Source: Stramenopiles sp. TOSAG23-2 (Eukaryota; Sar). Taken from it: a stretch of DNA of 13,626 nt. The stretch covers positions 1 through 13,626 of the forward strand of contig LT649792.1 in the NCBI GenBank assembly GCA_900128395.1. Reading direction: 5' to 3'. The notes under the pieces were generated by a model. That model saw nothing but the letters and a program-made list of their open reading frames with translations, was not told where the DNA came from and did no database searches. Position 1 is the stretch's first letter, and each line of letters starts with the position of its first letter. The position numbers were made by a program, and so were the translations under genes. Shown one piece after another: positions 1 to 7,533 of this stretch.

Positions 1-41
1 AACAAGCCATATTTTGCAACGGGGCTTATATTTTCTCGCAT
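1..41 (-). pseudogene. Left-edge fragment of a second acyltransferase copy
   Basis: Positions 1-34 match 10627-10660, inside the large acyltransferase gene, with 32 of 34 bases identical and the first 22 perfect. Read on the minus strand the fragment gives ENISPVAKYGLF, against TNISTVAKYGLF (residues 63-74) in the intact gene. Going 5' (rightwards on the plus strand) the similarity stops abruptly near position 36. The sequence out to 655 contains no recognisable copy of the upstream NHPSGLLDP motif. A possible ATG lies at 41-39 and an AG that could be a splice acceptor lies just before the homology. This could be a 5'-truncated pseudogene, a later exon of a paralogue with a distant first exon, or a duplicated gene start. 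The body lies outside the window, so I cannot decide. Confidence 0.55.
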
Positions 42-655
42 ATTAATATGTTTTGTACGAATATTTTAGGAAATGTAGGGAGAAGTGTGTGTGTACATTA
101 ATATTGATGGGTAAAAATCTAAGTTATATACGCTTCGTATGATATCACATATCATATGATATTATAATAAACTCTACAAAGGCACATGTGTATATATATG
201 ATTATTTTATGATGTATCACATCATCATATATATAACAATTTTGAAGAAATTTACGGGGAAAAAAAGGAGAGAAAGAAAATTGTGTAATTACATATAGAC
301 TATAGACATTTCTCTTGGTCCATCATCCCTCTAATCCTATATTTGTGTTTTTCCAATATTTTTTTTAAATTTAAATACGAAGTTCGTACAAATTTAAAAA
401 TCGTACGTATTAAATACAATATGGTCCACAGACCCACTCTTTTCTCTCTCTCACACACACACACACACTTTGTTTTAATATATATATATATAATATGTTT
501 TCGTATATAAAAAGTTGGATATCTCTGTCTCTCATATAAAAAATACGAACCATCCAGTTTAAAAAACATCGATTCATCCACAGAATATACACATGGTATG
601 CCATATATATTTTATTCTCTTTTTTTATATAAATATATTAATATTATGAATGTTC
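42..655. other. AT-rich gene-free stretch with microsatellites
   Basis: No credible gene is seen here. Short open frames on the minus strand at 300-604 are runs of isoleucine/tyrosine and CV repeats produced by (TA)n and (CA)n tracts. The stretch holds a perfect 14-bp palindrome ATATCATATGATAT at 149-162, a CT/CA tract at about 442-468 and a TA tract at about 479-492. It should contain the 3' untranslated region of the kinase gene that ends at 656. Confidence 0.7.
442..468. repeat. Compound (CT)n(CA)n microsatellite
   Basis: A short CT run passes directly into about nine CA units. It is followed at about 479-492 by a TA run. These are simple tandem repeats with no coding role and are likely to vary in length. 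Confidence 0.85.
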
Positions 656-1855
656 TTACTTTTTCAAATTACTACCACTATTACTATTACGATTGTTATT
701 ATTACTTTTACTTGAATTGCCATTACGTTTTTCAATGCCTTGCAATGCTTTATCTCCTAAAATAGGTGGCCAATTTGAGTCATCTCTATGATGTTCTGGT
801 ATTAATTTTTCTGCCATCTCCGCAGTTACAAACCTCATCTCAGGGCCTTTGAAATTAAACAATGGTGGTGGATTATTTATAACAATACCATTTTCTAATT
901 TTAATTGAAACTTGCTATCGCGTAATTCATCAAAAAATGGGCTGCACAATGCTTCCATCGGCGATACGCGATGCTTTGGTTCATACATCAAAATTTTAGC
1001 TACTAGCGTCACGGCATTTTCCGGGGTACGCGGTCGAAAAACACGGTCCCATGGATTTTTTGGTAAATGTGGAAATTTAAATTCTGTATAATTCGGATTC
1101 ATCGATTTAATTTGTTGTCGTGTTGGTGTACCTAATACTTTAATAATTTCAACTAATTGATCCACACCACTTTCACCAGGAAACAACGGTTGGCCAATCA
1201 AAAGCTCTGCCATGACACATCCGCTGGACCATACGTCTATTGCCGTGCTATAATCTGTTGCACCAAAAATTAGCTCCGGGGCCCTATAATACCTTGAACA
1301 AATATATGAAACATTTGGCTCGCCTTTTACTAATGTTTTAGCGCTACCAAAATCACATAATTTCAATGTACAAGTTTTTTCATTCACTAATAAATTTTGT
1401 GGTTTTATATCACGATGACATATACCCAATGAATGTATATATGCTAATGAACGTAGCAACTGGTACATGTACATCTTCACCGTAAGATTGGGCAATATTG
1501 TTTTATTTTTTTGAGCATTTCTAGCGACACGATATACTGTGTCTGGTACATATTCTAATACCAAGTTTAAATATACTTCATCTTGTTTTTCACCTTGTGA
1601 ATAAAAACAATGTTTTAAATCAACAATATTTGTATGTGATAATTGCTTCATGATTGATAATTCCCTATTTTTAAACCGCTTATCTTGCAAGACCTTTTTA
1701 ATTGCAACTATTTCCCCCGTCTGTACTACAGTCGCTTGGAAGACAACGCCAAATGAACCGTTTCCTATGATCCGTTCCGCATTATATGATATTGCTTGCC
1801 CGTCCGCACCTTTCACACGGGATGATAAACGGGACGCTTTGTTTGACGATGACAT
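656..1855 (-). CDS. Glycogen synthase kinase 3 family Ser/Thr kinase
   Basis: A 399-residue intronless kinase of the CMGC group, GSK3/shaggy family. These are cytoplasmic and nuclear kinases that phosphorylate primed substrates in metabolic and developmental signalling. Visible features: glycine loop GNGSFGVV (31-38), VAIKK with catalytic lysine at 53, Glu65 in KNREL, HRD at 147-149, DFG at 168-170, and the family-specific activation segment [18 protein letters not shown] with the autophosphorylated tyrosine at 184. The phosphate-priming pocket (Arg64, Arg148, Lys173 by comparison with animal GSK3-beta R96/R180/K205) is intact, so primed-substrate recognition should be kept. The N-terminus is short and lacks the animal RPRTTSF inhibitory site, so Ser9-type inhibition looks absent. 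The C-terminal tail is an Asn/Ser low-complexity run (about 378-397). An in-frame TAA lies 12 codons before the ATG, supporting this start. The family call is very secure. Confidence 0.97.
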   Translation of the reverse strand: MSSSNKASRLSSRVKGADGQAISYNAERIIGNGSFGVVFQATVVQTGEIVAIKKVLQDKRFKNRELSIMKQLSHTNIVDLKHCFYSQGEKQDEVYLNLVLEYVPDTVYRVARNAQKNKTILPNLTVKMYMYQLLRSLAYIHSLGICHRDIKPQNLLVNEKTCTLKLCDFGSAKTLVKGEPNVSYICSRYYRAPELIFGATDYSTAIDVWSSGCVMAELLIGQPLFPGESGVDQLVEIIKVLGTPTRQQIKSMNPNYTEFKFPHLPKNPWDRVFRPRTPENAVTLVAKILMYEPKHRVSPMEALCSPFFDELRDSKFQLKLENGIVINNPPPLFNFKGPEMRFVTAEMAEKLIPEHHRDDSNWPPILGDKALQGIEKRNGNSSKSNNNNRNSNSGSNLKK

Positions 1856-2129
1856 GTTGATGAAGAAATGGATATTATTATACTTATTACTTTATGTTAT
1901 ATATTATATATAGACTTTTTATTATACTATTTGTAATAAGTTGATATATATATCTTATGTATATATATATATCTTTACATCTATCTATCCGATCTCCTTG
2001 TACACGATTTACTAAGAAGAGATCTATCAACTTGGTATATAAATATAATAGATTTGATTTATTTTTCAGTCATTTTTGATCGATCTTTGTTGTTGGATTA
2101 TTCAATTATTATTATTATTGAGCCTACCA
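1856..2129. promoter_or_regulatory. Presumed promoter/5' region of the GSK3 gene
   Basis: This is AT-rich sequence immediately upstream of the minus-strand kinase ATG, with TA runs around 1910-1975 and an ATT-triplet run near 2105-2120. No specific factor site or defined start site is visible. The assignment rests on position only. Confidence 0.35.
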
Positions 2130-2335
2130 GGATTATACCATTAGGTATTATGGAACACATCATCACGATGTTTAGCGCCAGCTGGGCCAAGCTACTAGCC
2201 CAGCTAGCTACTGTACTAGCTACTGTACAATACAGTAGCTCGACTATGTTTAAGGTGGTGGTAAATCTAATGTCTGAGCACTCTCTGTCTGGGTTCTCTC
2301 GCTGGATTGCTGGGTGGAATTAGCTGGCCACCCAA
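2130..2335. other. GC-richer hairpin cluster of unknown nature
   Basis: About 200 bp clearly richer in G+C than its surroundings, with three perfect inverted repeats: AGCTGGGC 2180-2187 with GCCCAGCT 2198-2205; AGCTACTGTA 2218-2227 with TACAGTAGCT 2231-2240 (3-nt loop); and TGGGTGG 2311-2317 with CCACCCA 2328-2334. A plus-strand open frame crosses it (to 2323), but its translation has no family signature and starts in low-complexity Ile runs. It abuts the satellite array. It could be part of a mobile element or a structured transcript. I do not recognise it as a tRNA, snRNA or other known RNA. Confidence 0.5.
2218..2240. repeat. Perfect 10-bp stem, 3-nt loop inverted repeat
   Basis: AGCTACTGTA, loop CAA, TACAGTAGCT. 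This is the strongest of the hairpins in the 2130-2335 cluster. CTACTGTA also occurs once just upstream (2209-2216), so the left arm is locally duplicated. Confidence 0.8.
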
Positions 2336-2343
2336 ACACCATC

Positions 2344-2550
2344 ACTCTCTATCTTATACTACTAAGTATAAATGTATCCGATCAAACCCCATAAAACTAA
2401 GATAGTGTCTATATTATACTACTAAGTATAAATGTATCCAATCAACCCCCATAAAACTAAGATAGTGTCTATATTATACTACTAAGTATAAATGTATCCT
2501 ATCAACCCCCATAAAACTAAGATAGTGTTTATCTTATACTACTAAGTATA
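2344..2550. repeat. 60-bp satellite-like tandem array, about 3.3 units
   Basis: The unit repeats with an exact 60-bp period, starting at 2351, 2411, 2471 and 2531. The first three units are nearly identical. The fourth diverges after TTATACTACTAAGTATAA and runs into non-repeated sequence. Each unit carries a hairpin TATACT-ACTA-AGTATA. Successive units also place CTATCTTA or a near match opposite TAAGATAG. The array is non-coding. The sequence directly right of it recurs inverted at the right edge of the window. Confidence 0.9.
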
Positions 2551-2606
2551 ATCATCCTATCAAAACCCATTAGATGGGATCAAAAACCAGTACTTTGTAC
2601 ACCATC
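2533..2606 (+). repeat. Satellite-edge repeat, left copy
   Basis: These 74 bp are identical, in inverted orientation, to 13553-13626. They comprise the last partial satellite unit (hairpin motif) plus about 55 bp of flanking sequence ending ACACCATC. The identity breaks sharply at 2606/13553, which is likely the true boundary of a dispersed element or duplicated segment. Confidence 0.92.
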
Positions 2607-2628
2607 TTCCACCGATAAATTGGAATAT

Positions 2629-2841
2629 ATGAAAACAAATAACACTAGTAATGCTAGTAACTATGACAACGATGAAAATGATTATGACGATGAAGATGAT
2701 GAAAATAGTATTTTTCGTGGAATGTGCCCGATATGTAGTGAGAATGTACCAATTGATTGTGTTTTTTTAGATTGTGGTCACAATATATATTGTTGGAAAT
2801 GTGGGGTTGATGAATTTGATCGAAGGATTGCACCACATTAA
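2629..2841 (+). pseudogene. Truncated RING-finger-like reading frame
   Basis: An open frame of 70 codons from ATG 2629. It begins with an Asn/Asp/Glu-rich acidic stretch and then shows the first part of a C3HC4 RING finger: CPIC, then DCVFLDCGH, then YCWKC. RING fingers are zinc folds usually found in E3 ubiquitin ligases. After the YCWKC pair the frame stops at TAA about ten codons later, where the last Cys-x2-Cys pair should be, so the zinc fold looks incomplete. I see no GT donor before the stop that would rescue it. The frame is open upstream through the 74-bp repeat to 2521, so no natural 5' end is evident. It is probably a gene fragment beside a repeat. A real small protein with a two-thirds RING, or an indel or assembly error, are alternatives. 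Confidence 0.5.
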
Positions 2842-2991
2842 AAATACATCGTACACTCAGATCTTAAAGGGTGAAATTTTTACTACTGCTCATATATGTG
2901 TAATAAAAATAAAGTATGAGCGAGGTGTGAGTTGTATAAAGGGAAATTATATATATATGAAGAGATATAAAAAAATATCACATTACGAATC

Positions 2992-3022
<31 letters not shown>

Positions 3023-3282
3023 GTAACATATGAGTAAGAGAAAAACACATATATAGTCATACATATTATGACATATGATATATACGAGTATGATTAGTAT
3101 GCATATATATATATAATAATATGATATATAATATGATATATCATATATGTGTTTTTCTCTTACTCATATGTTATATATCATATATGTGTTTTTCTCTTAC
3201 TCATATGTTATATAAAATTCTTTTACTCCCGTTTATTAACATCTCAAATCAAAAATGATTTATAAATTTTAGTAAAAATTAT
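2842..3282. other. AT-rich repeat zone between two gene fragments
   Basis: No gene is recognisable. The stretch contains a TA run at about 2996-3021, the inverted/direct repeat structure at 3024-3211, and palindromes such as ATATGATATATCATAT at 3131-3146. Open frames here are TA-repeat translations. Confidence 0.7.
3024..3211. repeat. AT-rich foldback with tandem 37-bp right arm
   Basis: The left arm at 3024-3054 contains ATGAGTAAGAGAAAAACACA. Its reverse complement occurs twice on the right, in two 37-bp direct units at about 3138-3174 and 3175-3211. The arms enclose about 85 bp of alternating AT palindromic sequence. The structure resembles a small foldback or MITE-type insertion, or hairpin-driven local amplification. 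No transposase or target duplication was seen. Confidence 0.8.
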
Positions 3283-3426
3283 TTAGTATTCAAAAGATTG
3301 TTCCTCTGTCTGTGATTCAGAGCTAAATGAAAGAGGTCCTCCTTCATAAAGTTGTAAATCACATTCTTTAATCAATCTAAATGTTTTCTCATTGTCGTTA
3401 TCCAATTTAACTTTCAATTTTCCATC
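3283..3426 (-). CDS. Orphan terminal-exon-like coding stretch
   Basis: A 48-codon minus-strand open stretch ending in TAA (3285-3283). Its composition is strikingly protein-like (begins DGKLKVKLDNDNEKTFRLIK, ends EEQSFEY) and its DNA lacks the simple repeats around it. It has no in-frame ATG. Directly 5' is CCCGTAAG, so an AG splice acceptor would begin the exon at codon GAT (3426). It lies 417 bp downstream of the GPCR stop codon on the same strand. The GPCR reading frame could be joined to it in phase 0 if a GT at 3848-3847 were used as donor (GTATAA, a weak site). It may be an alternative last exon of the GPCR, or the remnant of another gene. I do not recognise the sequence family. Confidence 0.4.
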   Translation of the reverse strand, partial: DGKLKVKLDNDNEKTFRLIKECDLQLYEGGPLSFSSESQTEEQSFEY

Positions 3427-3842
3427 CTTACGGGATATATATCATATCATATCATATGCATACGAGTATATATTGAAGTTACAAGAGTTATTGACACATT
3501 TTGTGAGATATCATAGATATGATATGATATCATATTTTTAATATTTGGCTCAGGGTCACTCTTTAACTTGTATTCTTTTGAGAGTAAGAATTGTCATGGG
3601 TATTAGGAATATAAAAAATTAAAACATACCAAGTTAGGGTTACATTTATTCAATTAATACATGTGAAGTTTTTAAAAAAATATAAAATACACGAAAGTAT
3701 TGAGCATATTACTTAACACGAGAAGTGTAAAATTATTATAACTTTTTAGATTTTAACTACATTAAATACGAATGTTCGCCTTGTACAAGTCGTATATATA
3801 TTTTTTACGTATAATACGACACGACACTATGACTGAAACGTG
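3427..3842. other. Gene-free spacer downstream of the GPCR
   Basis: AT-rich, with ATATC pentamer runs around 3435-3460 and a perfect palindrome ATATGATATCATAT at 3522-3535. It should hold the 3' untranslated region of the GPCR, or an intron if the orphan exon at 3283-3426 is used. No independent gene is seen. Confidence 0.6.
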
Positions 3843-6800
3843 TTATACTTTATTTTTTATGGAATCTTTTTTTGATGGATTTTTCTTTGTCAATTCCAAC
3901 TTGAAAACAGGGTTTGAAACTTCTGTACGACTAATGTTGGTCTCTTGAGAATTGTTCGTTGTATCTTCTGATTCAGAATTTATGCTTGAGTTTGTTGTGC
4001 TTTGAAATGATCGCTGTGATCGCAACTTTCGTATCATTGAATCGGTGCTTGGAATGCTTTTATTAATCTTTTTACATGATGAATTGACTACTTTTGCAAC
4101 TTTTGGAAAGTAATAAAAAATTACTAAAACTGTGGTACTCCACCATAGAGCCATTCCAAAAAATAAGTCAATGCTACTGCCATCACCCTCAAACCTTATA
4201 AACTGTAAAGATAACAACAATGGAATGGCCTGTGAAAACATTATATTATATAAGGAAAATGCAACTGGCTTGCTACTATTAAATTCTTTTATATGGACAT
4301 TTCGATTGGCCATAGCTAATTTAACGCCATAAAGTAATAAGAAAGCTTCCAAGCAAGTAATTATTGTTTTAAACCGATCAGTCTCATTAGGGCCTGTATA
4401 GACTTCACAATGTGCTCTGTAAATAAATATTTTTTTTCCGTCCACATCAAGAGTAGAAAATTTAAGCTGCGGTTCACTGGAATTATCCCACTCAACAATT
4501 GTCCAAACTATGCAATATATCATAGTAAATGATAAACCTATTACCGTTTTATAAACCATGTACCTAGCTTCTCTTGCGCCACGATGCTTACTCATTCTTC
4601 TATTAGAAGCCATTAAAAGTTTGGTGATTGTACCTAAAATTACAAACAGTGGTACTAGCGCAACAACTATACCCAAATGCAAACAAAACCTAGATGCAAT
4701 GCAATGAATCGTACCAGGTGTTTTGTTCTTTGAATCATAACTAGGTTCAGTCATTAACAAAAGTACATGGATATATATTAATATACAGCCACTCAAAATT
4801 ACCATTGTATATAATGGTTGATTACGTTTGATTTCTTTATTTGTTTTTCTATTTTTCCAGACAAGGGTAGCTAATGCAATACAAAATACAATACCTAAAA
4901 TAGCTAGAATTTGAAATATCAAAAACAAGTAATGAATAAAGTCAGTTCTCTCATAGAATGCTTCAACGTTAGGTGCTAAATATTTTTCATTCACTCCTTT
5001 CATCCATCCTTGGATCATAGTTAGTACATTGCGGGCAGAAACTTCTTCTTTTTTGCCATCTTCAAGGTATGTATCCATTTCTATTCGAGCAACTTCGCAT
5101 ACAGCTTGATTTATTAAATATTGCTCCACGCTCTTTATTGGTTTACCGGAATCCAAAACCTCCTTTTTCATCTTCAAAAATTTCGTAATTATTTCTTCTA
5201 ACAACTCGTCGTTGATCATAAAATGTTTTAAAAAGTCATATGATGGTTTTGATACATTGTCATCATAATATAGAGCTCCTGCTAAATTTTTACCTTCCCT
5301 AATCAACAGATTTGATACGACTTTATCTAATGGATCTGCATTGTAATCACATGAAGAATCTTTATATTTTATATCTATTATAGTCTTATTTTTTTCGACG
5401 TAGCATACACCTTTTATTTCGCCCTTTACCTTGTGTGCTGATATTTTGCCCTGTTGCGCTCGGCATTTGGTTGTGCTAGGTGGGAACGCAACGCGTATCA
5501 TTTCATGACTTTCTTTATTTAATTTTACCTCAAATGGCAGTACATCTGGTTTCCACCACCACATAAAAAATGCTTCGTCATTTTCTGCAGATGCATATAT
5601 TATTTGGTCTATATGTTTTAGTTTATAACCACCTCGTGTTGAGTTATTTCGACCTTTATATCCTATCGATATATTATTACCATGAAACATAATTTTCGAA
5701 TATTCTGACCAACCGCACAAATCAATGGTTGTTAAATATCCAATATCATCATCGGCTACAAAGTATCCCCCATATACTATTTCATTTTTATCATTCCTTT
5801 TGTAATAATCGTCTTTATAATCTTTCATGTTAGCTGGTATTGGACATACACGTTCTACATTATCGACACTGCTACTGTTACTACTACTGTTGTAATAATT
5901 TACGCAATAATCATTCCAAGTAATTGGATACTTAAAGATTTTAGCATTTCGCTTTCTATACTTTTCCGTAAAACCTCTATATGATGCTAAATCGGGATAC
6001 ATGTCCACTAAATAACGTGGAATATAAAGCCCAATTTGACCTGTAATACCTAAAGGCATGGGTCTCACGTTGGATATATCCGCGGTAATTTCATGGTCTA
6101 GAGTTCTCCAAACTTCCATCATTGCATCTCCACAATTATTATTCCTTGAATTTTTAGCGTCGTTACACATAACGATAGATTCCAAACTATACGTTTTGCT
6201 GATGTCGCGACTATACATTGGTTTATCTAGATAATCTTCATAGAAACCTTTTGAGTGTATGATATTTGGATTTTTTGCATTAGGCTCATCATCATAATAA
6301 TTTGTTGTTGCATCTGACTTTTTATAATTATTATTATCGAAAACAAATATTGTTGGTAACTTTAATATTTCAACAGCAAATATTTGAGCAAGTTGCCCCG
6401 TCAATTGAGTGGACAACCAATTCTGAGATAAAATTTTCAAAGTATAATTTTTATATATAGACACACTTGTATAATTAGTGCAGTGTTGTGTGTCCTCGGT
6501 ACTGTCAAGACAAACACGGCATTTTCTGTTATGTTCTTTGTCATTGCAATTTCTATTTTTTAAGTCCTCTAGTTTTAATGGTAGACCTTCCTTTGCTTTT
6601 TCGAGTCTACTTTTGAACTCCAAGTCCGACATATATTCCTGTCTACTTTTGATCTCCTCATCCGACATATCAGGAGTCTGTGTCATTGCCTTCTCATAAG
6701 AGTATCCACTCAAACAACCATATTTACTAAAGGTATTTATACACTTTCCATTTTCACCACACTCTGGCTTATAAGTCATTTTAAATGTTGTATTTATGCC

Positions 6801-6944
6801 AGTAAAAATTTGGCAATCATCATCTTTTTTACAAGGACAAACGTTATTCTCAGTTGGTGCTAAACATGCAGATGTATATAAAGCAAAATATATAAAATTT
6901 AAGAAAATAGTATATTTTATTACGTAGCAAGCGTTGAACGCCAT
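3843..6944 (-). CDS. Class C (GABA-B-like) GPCR with binding-protein ectodomain
   Basis: A 1033-residue membrane receptor. It has a hydrophobic signal peptide (about 1-28), a Cys-rich segment (36-155), and an ectodomain (about 165-590) resembling the glycine betaine/proline substrate-binding protein fold (OpuAC type). Cues are the NWLSTQLTGQLAQIF start, EVWR at 277-280, and the aromatic MWWWKPDVLPF at 461-471. Many NxS/T glycosylation sites are present. Seven membrane segments follow at about 670-696, 710-731, 746-778, 798-819, 858-879, 893-916 and 925-948. Cys748 and Cys846 fit the class C TM3-loop 2 disulfide, and NRNVHIKEFNSSK before TM6 is GABA-B-like. The cytoplasmic tail (950-1033) is Ser/Thr/Asn-rich. 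The likely role is a cell-surface sensor of a small osmolyte or amino-acid-like ligand; the ligand is inferred only. The start is the first ATG of a classic signal peptide. GPCR class is confident; ectodomain assignment is moderate. Confidence 0.87.
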   Translation of the reverse strand: MAFNACYVIKYTIFLNFIYFALYTSACLAPTENNVCPCKKDDDCQIFTGINTTFKMTYKPECGENGKCINTFSKYGCLSGYSYEKAMTQTPDMSDEEIKSRQEYMSDLEFKSRLEKAKEGLPLKLEDLKNRNCNDKEHNRKCRVCLDSTEDTQHCTNYTSVSIYKNYTLKILSQNWLSTQLTGQLAQIFAVEILKLPTIFVFDNNNYKKSDATTNYYDDEPNAKNPNIIHSKGFYEDYLDKPMYSRDISKTYSLESIVMCNDAKNSRNNNCGDAMMEVWRTLDHEITADISNVRPMPLGITGQIGLYIPRYLVDMYPDLASYRGFTEKYRKRNAKIFKYPITWNDYCVNYYNSSSNSSSVDNVERVCPIPANMKDYKDDYYKRNDKNEIVYGGYFVADDDIGYLTTIDLCGWSEYSKIMFHGNNISIGYKGRNNSTRGGYKLKHIDQIIYASAENDEAFFMWWWKPDVLPFEVKLNKESHEMIRVAFPPSTTKCRAQQGKISAHKVKGEIKGVCYVEKNKTIIDIKYKDSSCDYNADPLDKVVSNLLIREGKNLAGALYYDDNVSKPSYDFLKHFMINDELLEEIITKFLKMKKEVLDSGKPIKSVEQYLINQAVCEVARIEMDTYLEDGKKEEVSARNVLTMIQGWMKGVNEKYLAPNVEAFYERTDFIHYLFLIFQILAILGIVFCIALATLVWKNRKTNKEIKRNQPLYTMVILSGCILIYIHVLLLMTEPSYDSKNKTPGTIHCIASRFCLHLGIVVALVPLFVILGTITKLLMASNRRMSKHRGAREARYMVYKTVIGLSFTMIYCIVWTIVEWDNSSEPQLKFSTLDVDGKKIFIYRAHCEVYTGPNETDRFKTIITCLEAFLLLYGVKLAMANRNVHIKEFNSSKPVAFSLYNIMFSQAIPLLLSLQFIRFEGDGSSIDLFFGMALWWSTTVLVIFYYFPKVAKVVNSSCKKINKSIPSTDSMIRKLRSQRSFQSTTNSSINSESEDTTNNSQETNISRTEVSNPVFKLELTKKNPSKKDSIKNKV
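6597..6668 (-). repeat. In-frame 36-bp tandem duplication in the GPCR
   Basis: Residues 93-104 (MSDEEIKSRQEY) and 105-116 (MSDLEFKSRLEK) are encoded by two adjacent 36-bp units sharing ATGTCGGA and TCAAAAGTAGAC. The duplication adds a charged, probably helical linker in the extracellular N-terminal region and keeps the frame. Confidence 0.8.
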
Positions 6945-7246
6945 CCTCTATATACGCTTAATAATATCACACTAATCTCTGAATGTAAATATGATGCTAG
7001 AATATATTATGCTCTACGTGTGTATGATAAATTGCACATACGATACACATAATATATATACATAGTGTAAAAGTGCAAAAGGCAAAGAAAAAAGCTGTGG
7101 GCAACGGCGTGCATCATGCCTGTGGTACTGGCTGAATTGATTTTTGTTGTTGTATGGTTGTGGACAAAAGCCAGGAAAATATTATAGTATAAATATTAGT
7201 ATATTAATAATAGAGATTTCTCTCTGACAAAAGGCTGGAAGGCGGC

Positions 7247-7286
7247 TGATGTCATTATGAGAGGATCCGATCCTCTCTAGATGTCA
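7247..7286. repeat. 9-bp-arm palindrome flanked by 8-bp direct repeats
   Basis: GAGAGGATC (7258-7266), one base, then GATCCTCTC (7268-7276). This is bracketed almost symmetrically by GATGTCAT at 7247-7254 and 7279-7286. An inverted repeat between 8-bp direct repeats is the layout left by 8-bp-TSD DNA transposons, but a protein-binding site is equally possible. Confidence 0.6.
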
Positions 7287-7533
7287 TCCCGATTCTTGTT
7301 TTACCATTTATACCACATGACCCAAATAGGCATTACACAATACTTGTTATAATACTAAACGTGATAAAACAAGGATTCCTAACTGAAAAGATAAGATGGA
7401 ATGAGAATGCCAGAATGTGATACGGAAAAAGTAAAATTTAACGAAAACAAAAATTACCCCAGAAAAGCCCAGAAGAAAACATGTTGTGCCAAAAAACCAA
7501 CAGAATGATTTTTAAATTACATCTCACATCTTA

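Noticed and set aside
300-604. Minus-strand open frames of 93 and 64 codons.
   Set aside because: They are translations of TA and CA microsatellites (Ile/Tyr and Cys/Val runs) with no domain or conserved feature.
2054-2323. Plus-strand 89-codon frame across the hairpin cluster.
   Set aside because: Its start lies in ATT-triplet low complexity and the rest encodes hairpin arms with no family signature. It is more likely incidental.
2336-2606. 8-bp direct repeat ACACCATC at 2336-2343 and 2599-2606 as a target-site duplication around the satellite.
   Set aside because: The distant inverted copy at 13553-13626 shares the same ACACCATC end, so the octamer belongs to the repeated segment and is not a locus-specific target duplication.
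2774-3037. Plus-strand 87-codon frame overlapping the RING-like fragment.
   Set aside because: It is a different frame from the zinc-ligand motif and ends in a run of Tyr-Ile from the TA microsatellite, so it does not complete the RING finger.
7080-7160. Possible small RNA or tRNA in the GC-richer part of the spacer.
   Set aside because: No tRNA B-box-like GGTTCGAATCC, no acceptor-stem pairing and only one weak 6-bp hairpin (GGCGTG/CATGCC).
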